This document shows, one piece after another, positions 25,518 to 37,180 of a DNA stretch of 64,000 bases; the stretch's first letter is position 1; each line of letters opens with the position of its first letter. The position numbers and the translations under genes are program-made. Source of the DNA: Cupriavidus yeoncheonensis (GTDB lineage Bacteria > Pseudomonadota > Gammaproteobacteria > Burkholderiales > Burkholderiaceae); contig NZ_CAJPUY010000006.1 of the NCBI RefSeq assembly GCF_905397275.1, positions 62,001 to 126,000 on the forward strand. Direction: 5' to 3'. The notes beneath the pieces are model-generated. The model was not told the DNA's origin. It saw nothing but the letters and a program-made list of their open reading frames with translations, and searched no databases.

Positions 25518-26411
25518 TCAGTAGATCGGCGCTTCGCCGGGCGGGCGGTTCTTGAAGCGCTTGTGCACCCAGTAGTACTCGGCCACGCGCGGGCGGATGC
25601 AGTCCTCGAAGAAGGCGTTCATGCGGCGCGTGTCCTCGGCAACGCTGTCGCCGGGGTAGTTTTCCCAGGCCGGCAGGATGCGCAGCACATAGCCCTGGTA
25701 GTCGGGCAGCATCTCCGTGTAGATCGGCACCACCCTGGCCCCCGTCATGCGCGCCAGGCGCGACACCGAAGTCAGCGTCAGCGCCTGCACCCCGAAGAAG
25801 GGCGCGTATTCCGAATCGCGCTCGCCGAAGTCCATGTCGGCAATGAGCTGCAGCGCCTCGCCCTTCTTCAGGCAGCGCAGGATGTCGCGCGCGCTGTCGT
25901 TGCGCGAGATCATCTTCGCGCCAAAGCGGCCGCGCGCATGCTTGAGAAAGCCGTCGAACAGCTTGTTCTTCTGCGAGGTGTACAGCGAGGCACCAGAGCG
26001 GCCCACATGATCGCGCAGGTGGATGGTGAGCCGGATGGCGCCGGCTTCCACCCCCGACAGGTGCAGCGTAACCAGGATGTGCGGCGTGCCATCCATGGCG
26101 ACCAGGTTCGCCTGGTCGTCAATCTGGACCCAGCGGCGCATCTGCGCCTCGCTGCCGGTCCAGAAAATGCCGCGCTCGGCAAAGCTGCGGAACACGGTGC
26201 GAAACGCCTCGCGCGACAGCGCGTCGATCTCGGCCTCGCCCTTGCCGGGAAAGCAGGCGCGCAGGTTCGCCTGCACGATGCGGCGCCGGCCGCTGGGTAC
26301 GAGGTAAAGCAGGCTGCCCAGTCCTTCGCCGAAACGGGCAACCAGTGGATAAGGCAGCTTGCCCAGCACGGTCAGCAGACCGATGCCAAGCCACGTAAAG
26401 ATACGGCTCAT
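25518..26411 (-). CDS. LpxL/HtrB-family lysophospholipid or lipid A acyltransferase (second copy)
   Basis: A 297-residue inner-membrane acyltransferase of the LpxL/LpxM family, which adds secondary acyl chains to lipid A. One N-terminal hydrophobic segment anchors it. The H-x4-E catalytic motif is in [11 protein letters not shown] (about residues 119-129), and [15 protein letters not shown] is the conserved substrate segment. Its ATG overlaps the stop of the upstream paralogue (26408-26411). Two adjacent copies suggest two different acyl positions or donors; which is which cannot be read. Confidence 0.9.
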   Translation of the reverse strand: MSRIFTWLGIGLLTVLGKLPYPLVARFGEGLGSLLYLVPSGRRRIVQANLRACFPGKGEAEIDALSREAFRTVFRSFAERGIFWTGSEAQMRRWVQIDDQANLVAMDGTPHILVTLHLSGVEAGAIRLTIHLRDHVGRSGASLYTSQKNKLFDGFLKHARGRFGAKMISRNDSARDILRCLKKGEALQLIADMDFGERDSEYAPFFGVQALTLTSVSRLARMTGARVVPIYTEMLPDYQGYVLRILPAWENYPGDSVAEDTRRMNAFFEDCIRPRVAEYYWVHKRFKNRPPGEAPIY

Positions 26412-27295
26412 GAGTGGGAGGATTCGGTGGCCGGCAGCGCGTCCTGAGGCGGACGCTCTATGCCGGAGGGGGTCTTGTAGCGGTTGTAGCTCCAGAGGTA
26501 CTGCGTTGGCGCAATGGCCACGAGTTCCTCGATGGTGCGGTTGATGACGGCGGCCGCCTCGGCGGGATCTTCCGGCAACATGCCGCCATCGTTGATGATG
26601 CGAAGGTGGCCGCGATAGCCGGCGCCGCGCGGCAGGCGTTCCCCGAAGATGGCGGCCACCGGGGCGCGCGTCAGTTGCTGCAGGCGGTGAACCAGCGCCA
26701 TGGTGTAGGCCGGTTTGCCGAAGAAGGGGGCCCAGTTGCCTTCGCCGCCGCTTGGCACCTGGTCCGGCAGGATGCCGACGGCCTGTCCGCGCTTGAGCGC
26801 CTTGACCAGCATGCGCACGCCGCGTGGCGTGGCGGGGGCCATGGCCAGGTTGGGCCGGGTGCGCATGCGCTCGATCCAGTCGCGCAGCCATGTCTGGTGA
26901 GGAGGCTTGAACAGTGCCGTCACCGGGCGCAGCAATGCGTGCGATTGAGGCAGCACTTCGAAGCAGCCGAGGTGAGGCGTCAGGATAATGATGCCGTGGC
27001 CGCGAGCCTGCAGCTTTTCCAGTTCCGGCCACAGGTAATCGTCAAAGCCATACAAGCGGGCGCCGATGGTCTTGCGGCTCCAGAAGTACGGCATTTCCAT
27101 TGCCATGCAGCCGGCTGACCGGGCCGCGTCCGCGATCATCTGTTCCGTGGCGTCGGGATAGGCCAGCAGGAAATTCTCCCGCAGGCGATTTCCGTAACGG
27201 CCCGGCATGCGGGCGGCCAGCAGTCCGAGTGCACCGCCGACCGCGTGGAGCAGGCGCAGCGGAAGGCGGGAAATCAGCCAGAACAGGAAAGTCAT
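26408..27295 (-). CDS. LpxL/HtrB-family lipid A acyltransferase (first copy)
   Basis: A 295-residue member of the same family as the gene just downstream. It has an N-terminal membrane anchor (residues about 1-25), the motif TPHLGCFE (H-x4-E, about 105-112), then LPDQVPSGGEGNWAPFFGKP. It starts about 170 bases from the divergent metK promoter. The two acyltransferase genes and dapF are read in the same direction; the lpxL pair is coupled by a 4-base overlap. Confidence 0.92.
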   Translation of the reverse strand: MTFLFWLISRLPLRLLHAVGGALGLLAARMPGRYGNRLRENFLLAYPDATEQMIADAARSAGCMAMEMPYFWSRKTIGARLYGFDDYLWPELEKLQARGHGIIILTPHLGCFEVLPQSHALLRPVTALFKPPHQTWLRDWIERMRTRPNLAMAPATPRGVRMLVKALKRGQAVGILPDQVPSGGEGNWAPFFGKPAYTMALVHRLQQLTRAPVAAIFGERLPRGAGYRGHLRIINDGGMLPEDPAEAAAVINRTIEELVAIAPTQYLWSYNRYKTPSGIERPPQDALPATESSHS

Positions 27296-27462
27296 CGATC
27301 GTGGCGGTGGATGCTCCTCGCGGGAGCAGATCGGCGAAGCAGCCTCAAATATTCAAGCGGGATTCAGGATCGGGCGGTTTCTGCCGCTAACCATGGATCG
27401 GAGCGGCGTTTGCCAGCGCACGGTGGCCCGGGGCCACGGACTGCATTGTGCCGGCAGGCGCG

Positions 27463-27468
27463 TATAAT
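27463..27468 (+). promoter_or_regulatory. -10 hexamer of the metK promoter
   Basis: A perfect TATAAT. The predicted start of transcription, about 7 bases downstream, coincides with the first base of the riboswitch P1 helix. No strong -35 is seen. The other leader sequence from 27296 shows nothing recognisable. Confidence 0.7.
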
Positions 27469-27474
27469 AGCGTG

Positions 27475-27546
27475 TATCGCCGAGTTAACTGACAACTTGC
27501 GGGGCGATACCGCTCTAACCGAGCGGCCTGAAAATACCGCTAAAGC
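27475..27546 (+). promoter_or_regulatory. SAM-II-type riboswitch of metK, with inserted hairpin
   Basis: P1 is a perfect 7-bp helix TATCGCC (27475-27481) with GGCGATA (27503-27509). The loop holds GAGTTAACTGA and ACTTGCGG, and the 3' strand is TGAAAATACCGCTAAAG, with the SAM-II GCTAAA at 27539-27544. GCGG (27499-27502) can pair with CCGC (27537-27540) as the pseudoknot P2. Between P1 and the 3' strand an extra hairpin is inserted: CCGCTC (27510-27515) with GAGCGG (27521-27526). No terminator follows, so control may be translational. The same layout precedes metX. Confidence 0.82.
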
Positions 27547-27602
27547 GTCGCCGCCATGATCCGACAGGCAGGCACGCAATAGCCAACCTGGAGAACAAGT
27601 TC

Positions 27603-28766
27603 GTGGCAAACGACTTCCTTTTCACTTCGGAGTCCGTCTCCGAAGGCCATCCCGACAAGGTCGCAGACCAGATTTCCGACGCGGTCCTGGACGCCCTCCT
27701 GGCGCAGGACAAGTACGCGCGTGTGGCTGCCGAGACGCTCTGCAACACCGGGCTGGTCGTGCTGGCCGGGGAAATCACCACCACGGCCAACGTCGACTAT
27801 ATCCAGGTCGCACGCGACACCATCAAGCGCATCGGTTACGACAACACCGACTACGGCATTGACTACAAGGGCTGCGCGGTGCTGGTCGCCTACGACAAGC
27901 AATCGCCCGACATCGCCCAGGGTGTGGACCGCGCGTCCGACGACTACCTGAACCAGGGTGCCGGCGACCAGGGCCTGATGTTCGGCTACGCCTGCGACGA
28001 GACCCCGGAACTGATGCCGTTCCCGATCTATTACTCGCACCGCCTGGTCGAACGCCAGTCGCAACTGCGCCGCGACGGCCGCCTGCCCTGGCTGCGTCCG
28101 GACGCCAAGTCGCAAGTCACGGTGCGCTATGTCGATGGCCGTCCGCACAGCGTGGACACCGTGGTCCTGTCGACGCAGCATGCTCCCGACATCACCCAGG
28201 CGCAGATCCGCGAAGCCGTGATCGAGGAGATCATCAAGCCGGTGCTGCCGCCCGAGATGCTCAAGGACACCAAATACCTGGTGAACCCGACCGGGCGCTT
28301 CGTGATCGGGGGCCCGCAGGGCGATTGCGGCCTGACCGGCCGCAAGATCATCGTCGACACGTACGGCGGTGCCTCGCCGCACGGCGGCGGCGCGTTCTCG
28401 GGCAAGGACCCGTCGAAAGTCGACCGCTCGGCTGCCTACGCCGCCCGCTACGTGGCCAAGAATGTGGTCGCCGCCGGCCTGGCGCGCCAGTGCCAGGTGC
28501 AGGTGAGCTACGCCATCGGCGTGGCGCGCCCGATCAACGTGACCGTCTACACGGAAGGCACCGGCAAGATCCCTGACGCCAAGATCGCCGAACTGGTGCT
28601 GGAGCATTTCGACCTGCGTCCGAAGGGCATCGTGCAGATGCTGGACCTGCTGCGCCCGATCTACGAAAAGACCGCTGCCTACGGCCACTTCGGCCGCGAG
28701 GAGCCGGAGTTTTCGTGGGAAGCGACCGACAAGGCCGCAGCCCTGCGGGCAGCCGCCGGCCTGTAA
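27603..28766 (+). CDS. metK: S-adenosylmethionine synthetase
   Basis: It makes S-adenosylmethionine from methionine and ATP in the cytoplasm. It has 387 residues. The N-terminal signature [19 protein letters not shown], the ATP-binding [12 protein letters not shown] and the phosphate-binding [19 protein letters not shown] are all present. The start is GTG 27603, with GGAG about 10 bases upstream. The leader carries a SAM-II-like riboswitch and an 8-codon open frame (27556-27582, MIRQAGTQ) of unknown meaning. A strong terminator follows. Confidence 0.98.
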   Translation: MANDFLFTSESVSEGHPDKVADQISDAVLDALLAQDKYARVAAETLCNTGLVVLAGEITTTANVDYIQVARDTIKRIGYDNTDYGIDYKGCAVLVAYDKQSPDIAQGVDRASDDYLNQGAGDQGLMFGYACDETPELMPFPIYYSHRLVERQSQLRRDGRLPWLRPDAKSQVTVRYVDGRPHSVDTVVLSTQHAPDITQAQIREAVIEEIIKPVLPPEMLKDTKYLVNPTGRFVIGGPQGDCGLTGRKIIVDTYGGASPHGGGAFSGKDPSKVDRSAAYAARYVAKNVVAAGLARQCQVQVSYAIGVARPINVTVYTEGTGKIPDAKIAELVLEHFDLRPKGIVQMLDLLRPIYEKTAAYGHFGREEPEFSWEATDKAAALRAAAGL

Positions 28767-28786
28767 CGCGCCGCCGCTCTGGCACG

Positions 28787-28821
28787 AAGCCCCGCCGGCC
28801 GTTGGCCCGCGGGGTTTTTTT
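28787..28821 (+). terminator. Terminator of metK
   Basis: The stem CCCCGC with GCGGGG is extended by an inner GGCC/GGCC helix and followed by seven T ending at 28821. Confidence 0.92.
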
Positions 28822-28959
28822 GTGGGGGTTTGCGCTGCTCCGAGGTGCGCGGCGCCTTGATGTCCATCAAGAACAATTCCCCCTGCCAGCCTATCCTGTG
28901 CAGCGACCGTCACCGCAACAGCGCGTAAAATGCGTGCATCCGGCAAACCGAGAACGCCC

Positions 28960-29871
28960 ATGCCATCCGCTTCTACATCCACAGCCCAACTCGACCTGAT
29001 CCGCCCGCAGCCGTACACCGACTGGTCGCCCGAGGTGGATGGCGCGACGCGGGCGGACCTGCGCCGCCAGCTCGAACAAGGCGCGGTGCTTTATTTCCCG
29101 GATCTGCGCTTTCGCTTCGAGCCGGGCGAGGAGCGGTTCCTGGACAACCGCTATTCGGACGGCAAGTCCAAGAACATCAACCTGCGCGCCACTGACACCG
29201 CCGTGCGCGGCGCGCAGGGCAGCGAGCAGGACCTTGCCGACCTTTACCGGCTGGTCCGCCGCTATGCCGACTTCAGCGAAAAGCTGGTGCTCTCGCTGTT
29301 CCCGGAATACGGCCCGTACATGACGCGCGCCGGTACGTCACTGCGCCCGAGCGAGATCGCCGGTCGCCCGGTGAGCTGGCGCAAGGACGATACGCGCCTG
29401 CATGTCGATTCCTTCCCGTCCAACCCGCTGCTGGGCCAGCGCCTGCTGCGCGTGTTCCACAACATCGACCCTGCCGCGCCGCGCGTCTGGCGCGTGGGCG
29501 AGCCGTTCGCCGATTTCGCGCAGCGTTTCGTGCCGAAGACCCACGGCATGTGGCCGGGACAGGCGTGGCTGATGAAGCAGCTCCGCATCACCAAGCGCAA
29601 GCGCTCGGAATACGACCACCGCATGCTGCAGCTGCACGACCTGGCCAAGGCCGACCTGGACTACCAGGCCAACGTGCCGCAGCAGGAATTCCAGTTCCCG
29701 CCGGGATCGACGTGGATCGTGTTCAGCGACCAGCTCCTGCACGCGGCCATGCGCGGCCGCTCGATGATGGAACAGACCATCTACCTCGATCCGAAGGCGA
29801 TTTCCGACCACACCCATTCGCCGGAAGCCGTGCTCTCACGCATGCTGGGCCGGCCGATGCTGGTCTCCTGA
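28960..29871 (+). CDS. kdoO: Kdo hydroxylase (KdoO-like dioxygenase)
   Basis: A 303-residue Fe(II)/2-oxoglutarate dioxygenase-like protein of the Kdo hydroxylase family, which in Burkholderia converts the outer Kdo of lipopolysaccharide to Ko. The iron-binding H-x-D is in LHVDSFPSNP (about residues 147-156), and the distal His is probably in FSDQLLHAAMRG. The start at 28960 is preferred, because TAAAAT at 28926-28931 looks like a -10 hexamer and overlaps the only earlier in-frame ATG (28930). It fits the nearby lipid A acyltransferase genes. Confidence 0.88.
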   Translation: MPSASTSTAQLDLIRPQPYTDWSPEVDGATRADLRRQLEQGAVLYFPDLRFRFEPGEERFLDNRYSDGKSKNINLRATDTAVRGAQGSEQDLADLYRLVRRYADFSEKLVLSLFPEYGPYMTRAGTSLRPSEIAGRPVSWRKDDTRLHVDSFPSNPLLGQRLLRVFHNIDPAAPRVWRVGEPFADFAQRFVPKTHGMWPGQAWLMKQLRITKRKRSEYDHRMLQLHDLAKADLDYQANVPQQEFQFPPGSTWIVFSDQLLHAAMRGRSMMEQTIYLDPKAISDHTHSPEAVLSRMLGRPMLVS

Positions 29872-29885
29872 CCGTCCACGGGCGT

Positions 29886-30086
29886 TCAGCGCAGCAGCAT
29901 CTTCAGCATGGTCTCGAAGCGCTTGCCATAGGGCGGCGCGAGCAGGCCGGCGCCGTTCAGACGCGCCTGGCGGAACACGGGCTTGAGCTTGGAGAAAGTC
30001 TCGAAGCCGGCCTTGCCGTGATAGAAGGTTCCCTCCGGGCGAAGTGGGCGACAATGCCCTGGCATCCGGCGGCCGCCGGCCTTCAC
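29886..30086 (-). pseudogene. 3' remnant of an unrecognised gene
   Basis: A minus-strand frame of 66 codons whose last 50 look like genuine coding sequence: GC-rich third positions and a sensible amphipathic protein (FYHGKAGFETFSKLKPVF, then LLAPPYGKRFETMLKMLL). Upstream of about 30040 the frame turns into low-complexity sequence with no ribosome-binding site. This pattern suggests the C-terminal end of a gene whose 5' part is lost. The family is not recognised, and a complete short gene cannot be excluded. The remaining 100 bases to the GMC gene are plain. Confidence 0.4.
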
Positions 30087-30189
30087 TTCACGCGGGAGCA
30101 GCGCCTACACTGATCTTCAGGCTTGCCATCCTCGGCAGCGGGCAGAGGGCGCACGCCCCGCCGCAATCTCCGGGGCCGCGGGGAGACAG

Positions 30190-31869
30190 ATGGAAACCAC
30201 GTATGACTATGTCGTTGTCGGCGCGGGTTCGGCCGGATGCGCGCTGGCCGGTCGGCTGGCCGACAGCGGCAGCGACAGCATCGCGCTGATCGAGGCAGGC
30301 CGTCACGACCACCATGTGCTGGTGCGCACACCCGCGGGCGCCGCGGCGATGCTGCCGCGCGCCGGCGCGCGCAATTATGCCTACGAGACCGTGCCGCAGC
30401 CCGGGCTGAACGGCAGGCGCGGCTTCCAGCCAAGGGGACGCGGGCTGGGCGGCAGTTCGTCGATCAACGCCATGATCTATACGCGCGGCCGGCCGGCGGA
30501 TTACGACGCCTGGGCTGCCGCGGGCTGCGACGGCTGGTCCTGGGACGATGTCCTGCCGTACTTCCGCCGCGCCGAGTGCAACGCGCGCGTGGCCGGCAGC
30601 GACGACGATCCGCTGCATGGCGGCACGGGCCCGCTCCATGTGTCGGACCTGCGCACGCCCAATCCGTTCGGCCAGCATTTCATCGACGCCGCGCAACAGG
30701 CCGGCCATGTGCGCAACGACGACTTCAACGGCGAGGAGCAGGAAGGTGTCGGCTGGTACCAGGTCACACAGCACGAGGGCGAGCGCTGGAACGCCGCGCG
30801 TGCCTACCTGCATGGCGGCAACGCACGCGACAAGGCCTGTAACGGCGGACGTGCCGGCCTGCACGTGCTGACCGGCATGCAGGTGCAGCGCATTGTTTTC
30901 GAAGGCAGGCATGCGGTGGGCGTACTGGCTGTGCGCAATGGCCGCGAGCACCTGCTGCGCGCGCGCCGTGACGTGATCCTGTCAGCCGGCACCTTCGGCT
31001 CGCCACAACTGCTGATGGCATCGGGTGTCGGGCCCGCGGCGCACCTGCGCGAGCATGGCATAGCGGTGGTGCATGACCTGCCCGGCGTGGGCGGCAACCT
31101 GCAGGACCATCTCGACATCATCCTGCACAAGCGCCTGGCCGCGCCGGAACTGTTCGGGCTGTCGCTCGGCGGCGCCATGCACCTGTTGTCGGAGATGCTG
31201 CGCTACCGGCGCGAGCGCGCGGGCATGATGAGTTCGAACTTTGCCGAGGCGGGCGCGTTCCTGCGCAGCCGTCCCGAGTTGGCCGAGCCCGACCTGCAGC
31301 TGCATTTCGTGGTGGGCATGGCCGACGACCATATGCGCACGATCCGCTTCGGCCATGGCTATTCCTGCCACGTGTGCGTGCTGCGCCCGCGCAGCCGCGG
31401 CGAAGTGCGGCTCGATTCGCCCGACATGCGGCGGCCACCGCGCATCGACCCCGGCTATCTTTCCGATCCACGCGATCTCGACGACATGGTGGCCGGCGTG
31501 AAGATCGTGCGCCGGATCTTCGCCCAGCCGCAGCTTGCGTGCTTTGGCGGCCGCGAGCTGTATTCCGCGCACCTGCGTGCCGACGGCAGCGACGATGCGG
31601 CCGTGCGCGAGATGATCCGCGAACACGCGGACACCATCTACCACCCGGTGGGCACATGCCGCATGGGCATGGATGCGCTGGCGGTGGTCGATCCGCAACT
31701 GCGCGTGCGCGGGGTCGAGGGCCTGCGCGTGGTGGATGCCTCGATCATGCCGTCGCTGGTCGGCGGCAACACCAACGCGCCGGCCATCATGATCGGCGAG
31801 CGCGCGCACGACCTGATCCGCTACGCGCCGCGCGTGCTGCTGCGAATCCGCGAGACCATGGAAGCCTGA
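30190..31869 (+). CDS. GMC-family FAD-dependent oxidoreductase (choline dehydrogenase-like)
   Basis: A 559-residue alcohol dehydrogenase of the glucose-methanol-choline family. The FAD-binding motif YVVVGAGSAGCALAGRL is at residues 7-23, the second GMC signature RGLGGSSSINAMIYTRG at about 94-110, and the catalytic His in HPVGTCRMG near residue 480, with a C-terminal NTNAPAIMIGERA. The substrate is an alcohol that cannot be named from sequence. It is convergent with the acyl-CoA dehydrogenase gene, and the ends are 15 bases apart. Confidence 0.93.
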   Translation: METTYDYVVVGAGSAGCALAGRLADSGSDSIALIEAGRHDHHVLVRTPAGAAAMLPRAGARNYAYETVPQPGLNGRRGFQPRGRGLGGSSSINAMIYTRGRPADYDAWAAAGCDGWSWDDVLPYFRRAECNARVAGSDDDPLHGGTGPLHVSDLRTPNPFGQHFIDAAQQAGHVRNDDFNGEEQEGVGWYQVTQHEGERWNAARAYLHGGNARDKACNGGRAGLHVLTGMQVQRIVFEGRHAVGVLAVRNGREHLLRARRDVILSAGTFGSPQLLMASGVGPAAHLREHGIAVVHDLPGVGGNLQDHLDIILHKRLAAPELFGLSLGGAMHLLSEMLRYRRERAGMMSSNFAEAGAFLRSRPELAEPDLQLHFVVGMADDHMRTIRFGHGYSCHVCVLRPRSRGEVRLDSPDMRRPPRIDPGYLSDPRDLDDMVAGVKIVRRIFAQPQLACFGGRELYSAHLRADGSDDAAVREMIREHADTIYHPVGTCRMGMDALAVVDPQLRVRGVEGLRVVDASIMPSLVGGNTNAPAIMIGERAHDLIRYAPRVLLRIRETMEA

Positions 31870-31884
31870 GGCGCAGGACTGTCC

Positions 31885-33546
31885 TCAGGCACTCCAGCCG
31901 CGCTCGAACACCCGCTTGAGGGCCTCGGCTTCGAGGTCGAGCGTGCCGAACACGCGCCCGTGCTGCCGGCCCAGCCGGCTCGCGACAAAGGCTTCGGCGT
32001 TTTCGGCGTCGGCATGCGCGAGCATCAAGGCGGCCTGTGCGGTCAGCACCAGTCCCTGCGCGAAGCGGCGGGCATTGGCTTCAAGCCGTTCCGCCGGTTC
32101 GCGCAGCATGGCCTGCAGCAAGGCCAGCTCCGCGCTCACGGCCGGGTGGGCCGTGGCGCGGCGCGACAGGTCCTGCAGCAGCAGCGCCGCGTCATCGGGC
32201 GTGCGCTGGATCGCGCGCAGCACGTCCAGGCACATGATGTTGCCCGAGCCTTCCCAGATCGAGTTGACCGGCGCTTCGCGATAGAGGCGCGCCATCGGGC
32301 CCTCTTCGACATAGCCGTTGCCGCCCCAGACTTCCATGGCCTCGCCGGTGGCCTCGATCGCGCGCTTGCACACCCAGAACTTGGCTGCGGGCGTTACCAC
32401 GCGTTTCCACGCGGCGGCAAGCGGGTCGCTGTCGGCATGCTCGAAGGCATGGGCCAGTTCCATCATCAGCAGCGTGGCGGCCTCGCTTTCGAGCGCCAGG
32501 TCGGCCAGCACGTTGCGCATCAGCGGCTGGTCGGCCAGCAGGCGGCCGAAGGCGCTGCGGTGGCGCGTGTGGTGCAGGGCCTGGACATAGGCGGCGCGCA
32601 GGATCGCGGCGCTGCCGATCACGCAGTCGAGCCGCGTGCTCGTCGCCATCTCGATGATGGTCGGGATGCCGCGGCCTTCCTCGCCGATCAGGATGCCGCT
32701 GGCCTCGCGGAATTCGACTTCGCTGCTGCTGTTGGAGCGGTTGCCGAGCTTGTCCTTCAGGCGCTGGATCAGGATCGGGTTCTTGCTGCCGTCGTCCCGG
32801 AAGCGCGGCACGAAGAAGCACGACAGCGGCCCGTCTTCGGCGCCCATGCGCGCGACCACCAGGTGCGCATCGCACATCGGCGCCGAGAAGAACCACTTGT
32901 GGCCCGTCAGCAGGTATTCGGCGCCACGGCCCTCGCCGCGCACGGGGAGGGCCACCGTGGAGTTGGCGCGCACGTCGGAACCGCCCTGCTTCTCGGTCAT
33001 GCCCATGCCGATCATGATGGCGGTCTTGTCGCGCCACGGCAGGTCGCGCGCATCATGGTCCTTCGCATACAGGCGCGGCCCGAGTTCGGCGAACAGCGCG
33101 GTTTCCTTGCGCAGGACGGGAATGCTCGCGAACGTCATGGTGATCGGGCACAGCGACCCCGATTCGACCTGCGCCTGCAGGAAATAGCCCGCCGTGCGCG
33201 CCGTCCACGCGCCCGGGCGCGGTTCGGCGAACGGCAGTGCCTGCAGTTGCTGGCCGCGCAGCAGCGCCAGCAGCGCATGCCAGCTCGGGTGGAAAGTGAC
33301 CTGGTCGACGCGCTCGCCGGTGCGGCTGTGCGTATGCAGCTCGGGCGCATAGCGGTTGGCATCGGCGCCCCAGGCCTGTACCTCGGGCTCGCCCAGGCGC
33401 GCGCCATAGCCGGCCAGCGCCGCGGCATGCCAGCCGCCGCCCAGGCGCTCCAGTGCGTCGCTGACGATCGGGTCGCAGCCAAAGAGGTTGTAGTGCGCGA
33501 GATCCGGCACCTGGTTGAAGACGCGGTGCGTGGCGGCGTCGGTCAT
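31885..33546 (-). CDS. AidB-like acyl-CoA dehydrogenase family protein
   Basis: A 553-residue flavoprotein of the isovaleryl-CoA dehydrogenase/AidB branch of acyl-CoA dehydrogenases. AidB-type features are the long N-terminal part (HRVFNQVPDLAHYNLFGCDP), MGMTEKQGGSDVRAN in the FAD domain and EVWGGNGYVEEGPMARLYRE near the C-terminus. AidB binds DNA and is linked to protection from alkylation; whether this one is enzymatic or protective is open. GGAG before the start at 33546 supports it. It is divergent from the thiC leader. Confidence 0.88.
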   Translation of the reverse strand: MTDAATHRVFNQVPDLAHYNLFGCDPIVSDALERLGGGWHAAALAGYGARLGEPEVQAWGADANRYAPELHTHSRTGERVDQVTFHPSWHALLALLRGQQLQALPFAEPRPGAWTARTAGYFLQAQVESGSLCPITMTFASIPVLRKETALFAELGPRLYAKDHDARDLPWRDKTAIMIGMGMTEKQGGSDVRANSTVALPVRGEGRGAEYLLTGHKWFFSAPMCDAHLVVARMGAEDGPLSCFFVPRFRDDGSKNPILIQRLKDKLGNRSNSSSEVEFREASGILIGEEGRGIPTIIEMATSTRLDCVIGSAAILRAAYVQALHHTRHRSAFGRLLADQPLMRNVLADLALESEAATLLMMELAHAFEHADSDPLAAAWKRVVTPAAKFWVCKRAIEATGEAMEVWGGNGYVEEGPMARLYREAPVNSIWEGSGNIMCLDVLRAIQRTPDDAALLLQDLSRRATAHPAVSAELALLQAMLREPAERLEANARRFAQGLVLTAQAALMLAHADAENAEAFVASRLGRQHGRVFGTLDLEAEALKRVFERGWSA

Positions 33547-33751
33547 GATGTCTCCTCGATCGGCTTGCCGTTTGATTGCATGGTAGAGCACGCAGCTTGC
33601 CATCAGAGTGCGCCGTCGTGCCCGTTTGGTCGGTTCTTGCGGTGCAGCATCGGGAATTCGATACTCCTGCGCACAGCTGTGGCACCACCAATGACTGGAA
33701 ACTGGCACTGGCGCCGGCCGGGTGCTTGTGCTTAAATTCACCCCGTTGGAT

Positions 33752-35831
<2,080 letters not shown>

Positions 35832-35961
35832 GGCAGTACGGGCATGGTTCGCAGCCATGCCCGCGTTTCTTCGCCTGTCGCGCAGCGCCCCGCGCGCGGG
35901 CAACGGATAACAGGAGTCCGGAGGCGGCGCGCCCGATGCGCCGTGCGCCGGCACGCAACCC

Positions 35962-37170
35962 ATGACAGCAGTGCAGTCCTTTGATGTCGCCATCCTCGGT
36001 GCCGGCCTGGCCGGGCGCCTGGCCGCGTGGCAGCTGGTGCGCCAGGGCGCGCGCGTGGCGCTGGTCGAGCGCGGCAGCCCGGATGGTTCCGGCTCCGCCG
36101 CGTACGTGGCCGCCGCCATGCTGGCGCCGCTGGCGGAGTCCGCCATCGCCGAGCGCCGCATCGTCGACCTTGGCATCGCCAGCGTCGACCTGTGGCGCGC
36201 CTGGCTCGCGCAGTTGCCCGAGCCGGTGTTCTTCCAGGAGGACGGCACGCTGGTGGTCTGGCATGCGCGTGACCGCGCCGAGATGTCGCTGTTTACCAGC
36301 CGGGTGCGCGCGGTGTCGCCGCCGGAACTGGTGGCGCAGCGGATGCGCGCGCTGGATGGCAAGGGCGTGGGCGAAGTCGAGCCCGCGCTGGCGGGCCGCT
36401 TCCCGCAGGGCCTGCTGCTGGCCGGCGAAGGCCAGCTCGACAACCGCGGCGCGCTGCGCGCGCTGCTGTCGTGCGCGGTCAGCGAAGGCGTGCATTGCGT
36501 CTGGGAAGCCGGTGAGGTCGACGTTGCGTCGCTGCCGTCGCACGGCATCCGCGCACGCGTGGTGCTTGATTGCCGCGGCCTGGGCGCGCGCGCCGCGTGG
36601 CCGGCCGAGCCCGGCAAGGACGGCCACGGCGCCATGCCGGGCCTGCGCGGGCTGCGTGGCGAGGTCGTGCGCGTGCATGCGCCCGACGTGAAGCTGCACC
36701 GCCCGGTGCGCCTGCTGCATCCGCGCTATCCGATCTATATCGCGCCCAAGCCCAACGACCTGTACGTGATCGGCGCCACCGAACTGGAGAGCGAGGACGA
36801 CTCTCCGGTGAGCGTGCGTTCCGCGCTGGAGCTGCTGTCGGCGGCGCACTCGCTGCATCCGGCGTTCGGCGAGGCACGCGTGCTCGAACTGAACGTGCAG
36901 CGCCGCCCCACGCGTCCCGACCACCTGCCCGCGATCCGCGTGGACCAGCAGGCGCGCGTGGTGCGCGTGAACGGCCTGTACCGGCACGGCTTCCTGATCG
37001 CGCCCGCGGTCACCGAAGCGGCCTGTGCCGTGGTCAGCGCGCTGCTCAATGATGAACCGGCCGCGCATGCGGTGCCGGCCGCGCTGCGCTGGCCCGGCAT
37101 GATCGAGGCCGTGACGGAAACACCCGCGCTCGCCGAGGCCCCCGTGGGCCACACCGGCCTGCTGCACTGA
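35962..37170 (+). CDS. thiO: Glycine oxidase ThiO (FAD-dependent)
   Basis: It oxidises glycine to dehydroglycine (iminoglycine) for thiazole ring synthesis. It has 402 residues. The FAD-binding Rossmann motif VAILGAGLAGRLAAWQL is at about residues 9-25, and the DAO-type C-terminal part includes RPTRPDHLPAI and NGLYRHGFLIAPAV. Its presence instead of ThiH implies the oxygen-dependent route. It sits between thiC and thiS in the thi operon. Confidence 0.94.
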   Translation: MTAVQSFDVAILGAGLAGRLAAWQLVRQGARVALVERGSPDGSGSAAYVAAAMLAPLAESAIAERRIVDLGIASVDLWRAWLAQLPEPVFFQEDGTLVVWHARDRAEMSLFTSRVRAVSPPELVAQRMRALDGKGVGEVEPALAGRFPQGLLLAGEGQLDNRGALRALLSCAVSEGVHCVWEAGEVDVASLPSHGIRARVVLDCRGLGARAAWPAEPGKDGHGAMPGLRGLRGEVVRVHAPDVKLHRPVRLLHPRYPIYIAPKPNDLYVIGATELESEDDSPVSVRSALELLSAAHSLHPAFGEARVLELNVQRRPTRPDHLPAIRVDQQARVVRVNGLYRHGFLIAPAVTEAACAVVSALLNDEPAAHAVPAALRWPGMIEAVTETPALAEAPVGHTGLLH

Positions 37171-37180
37171 TGCTGAACCC

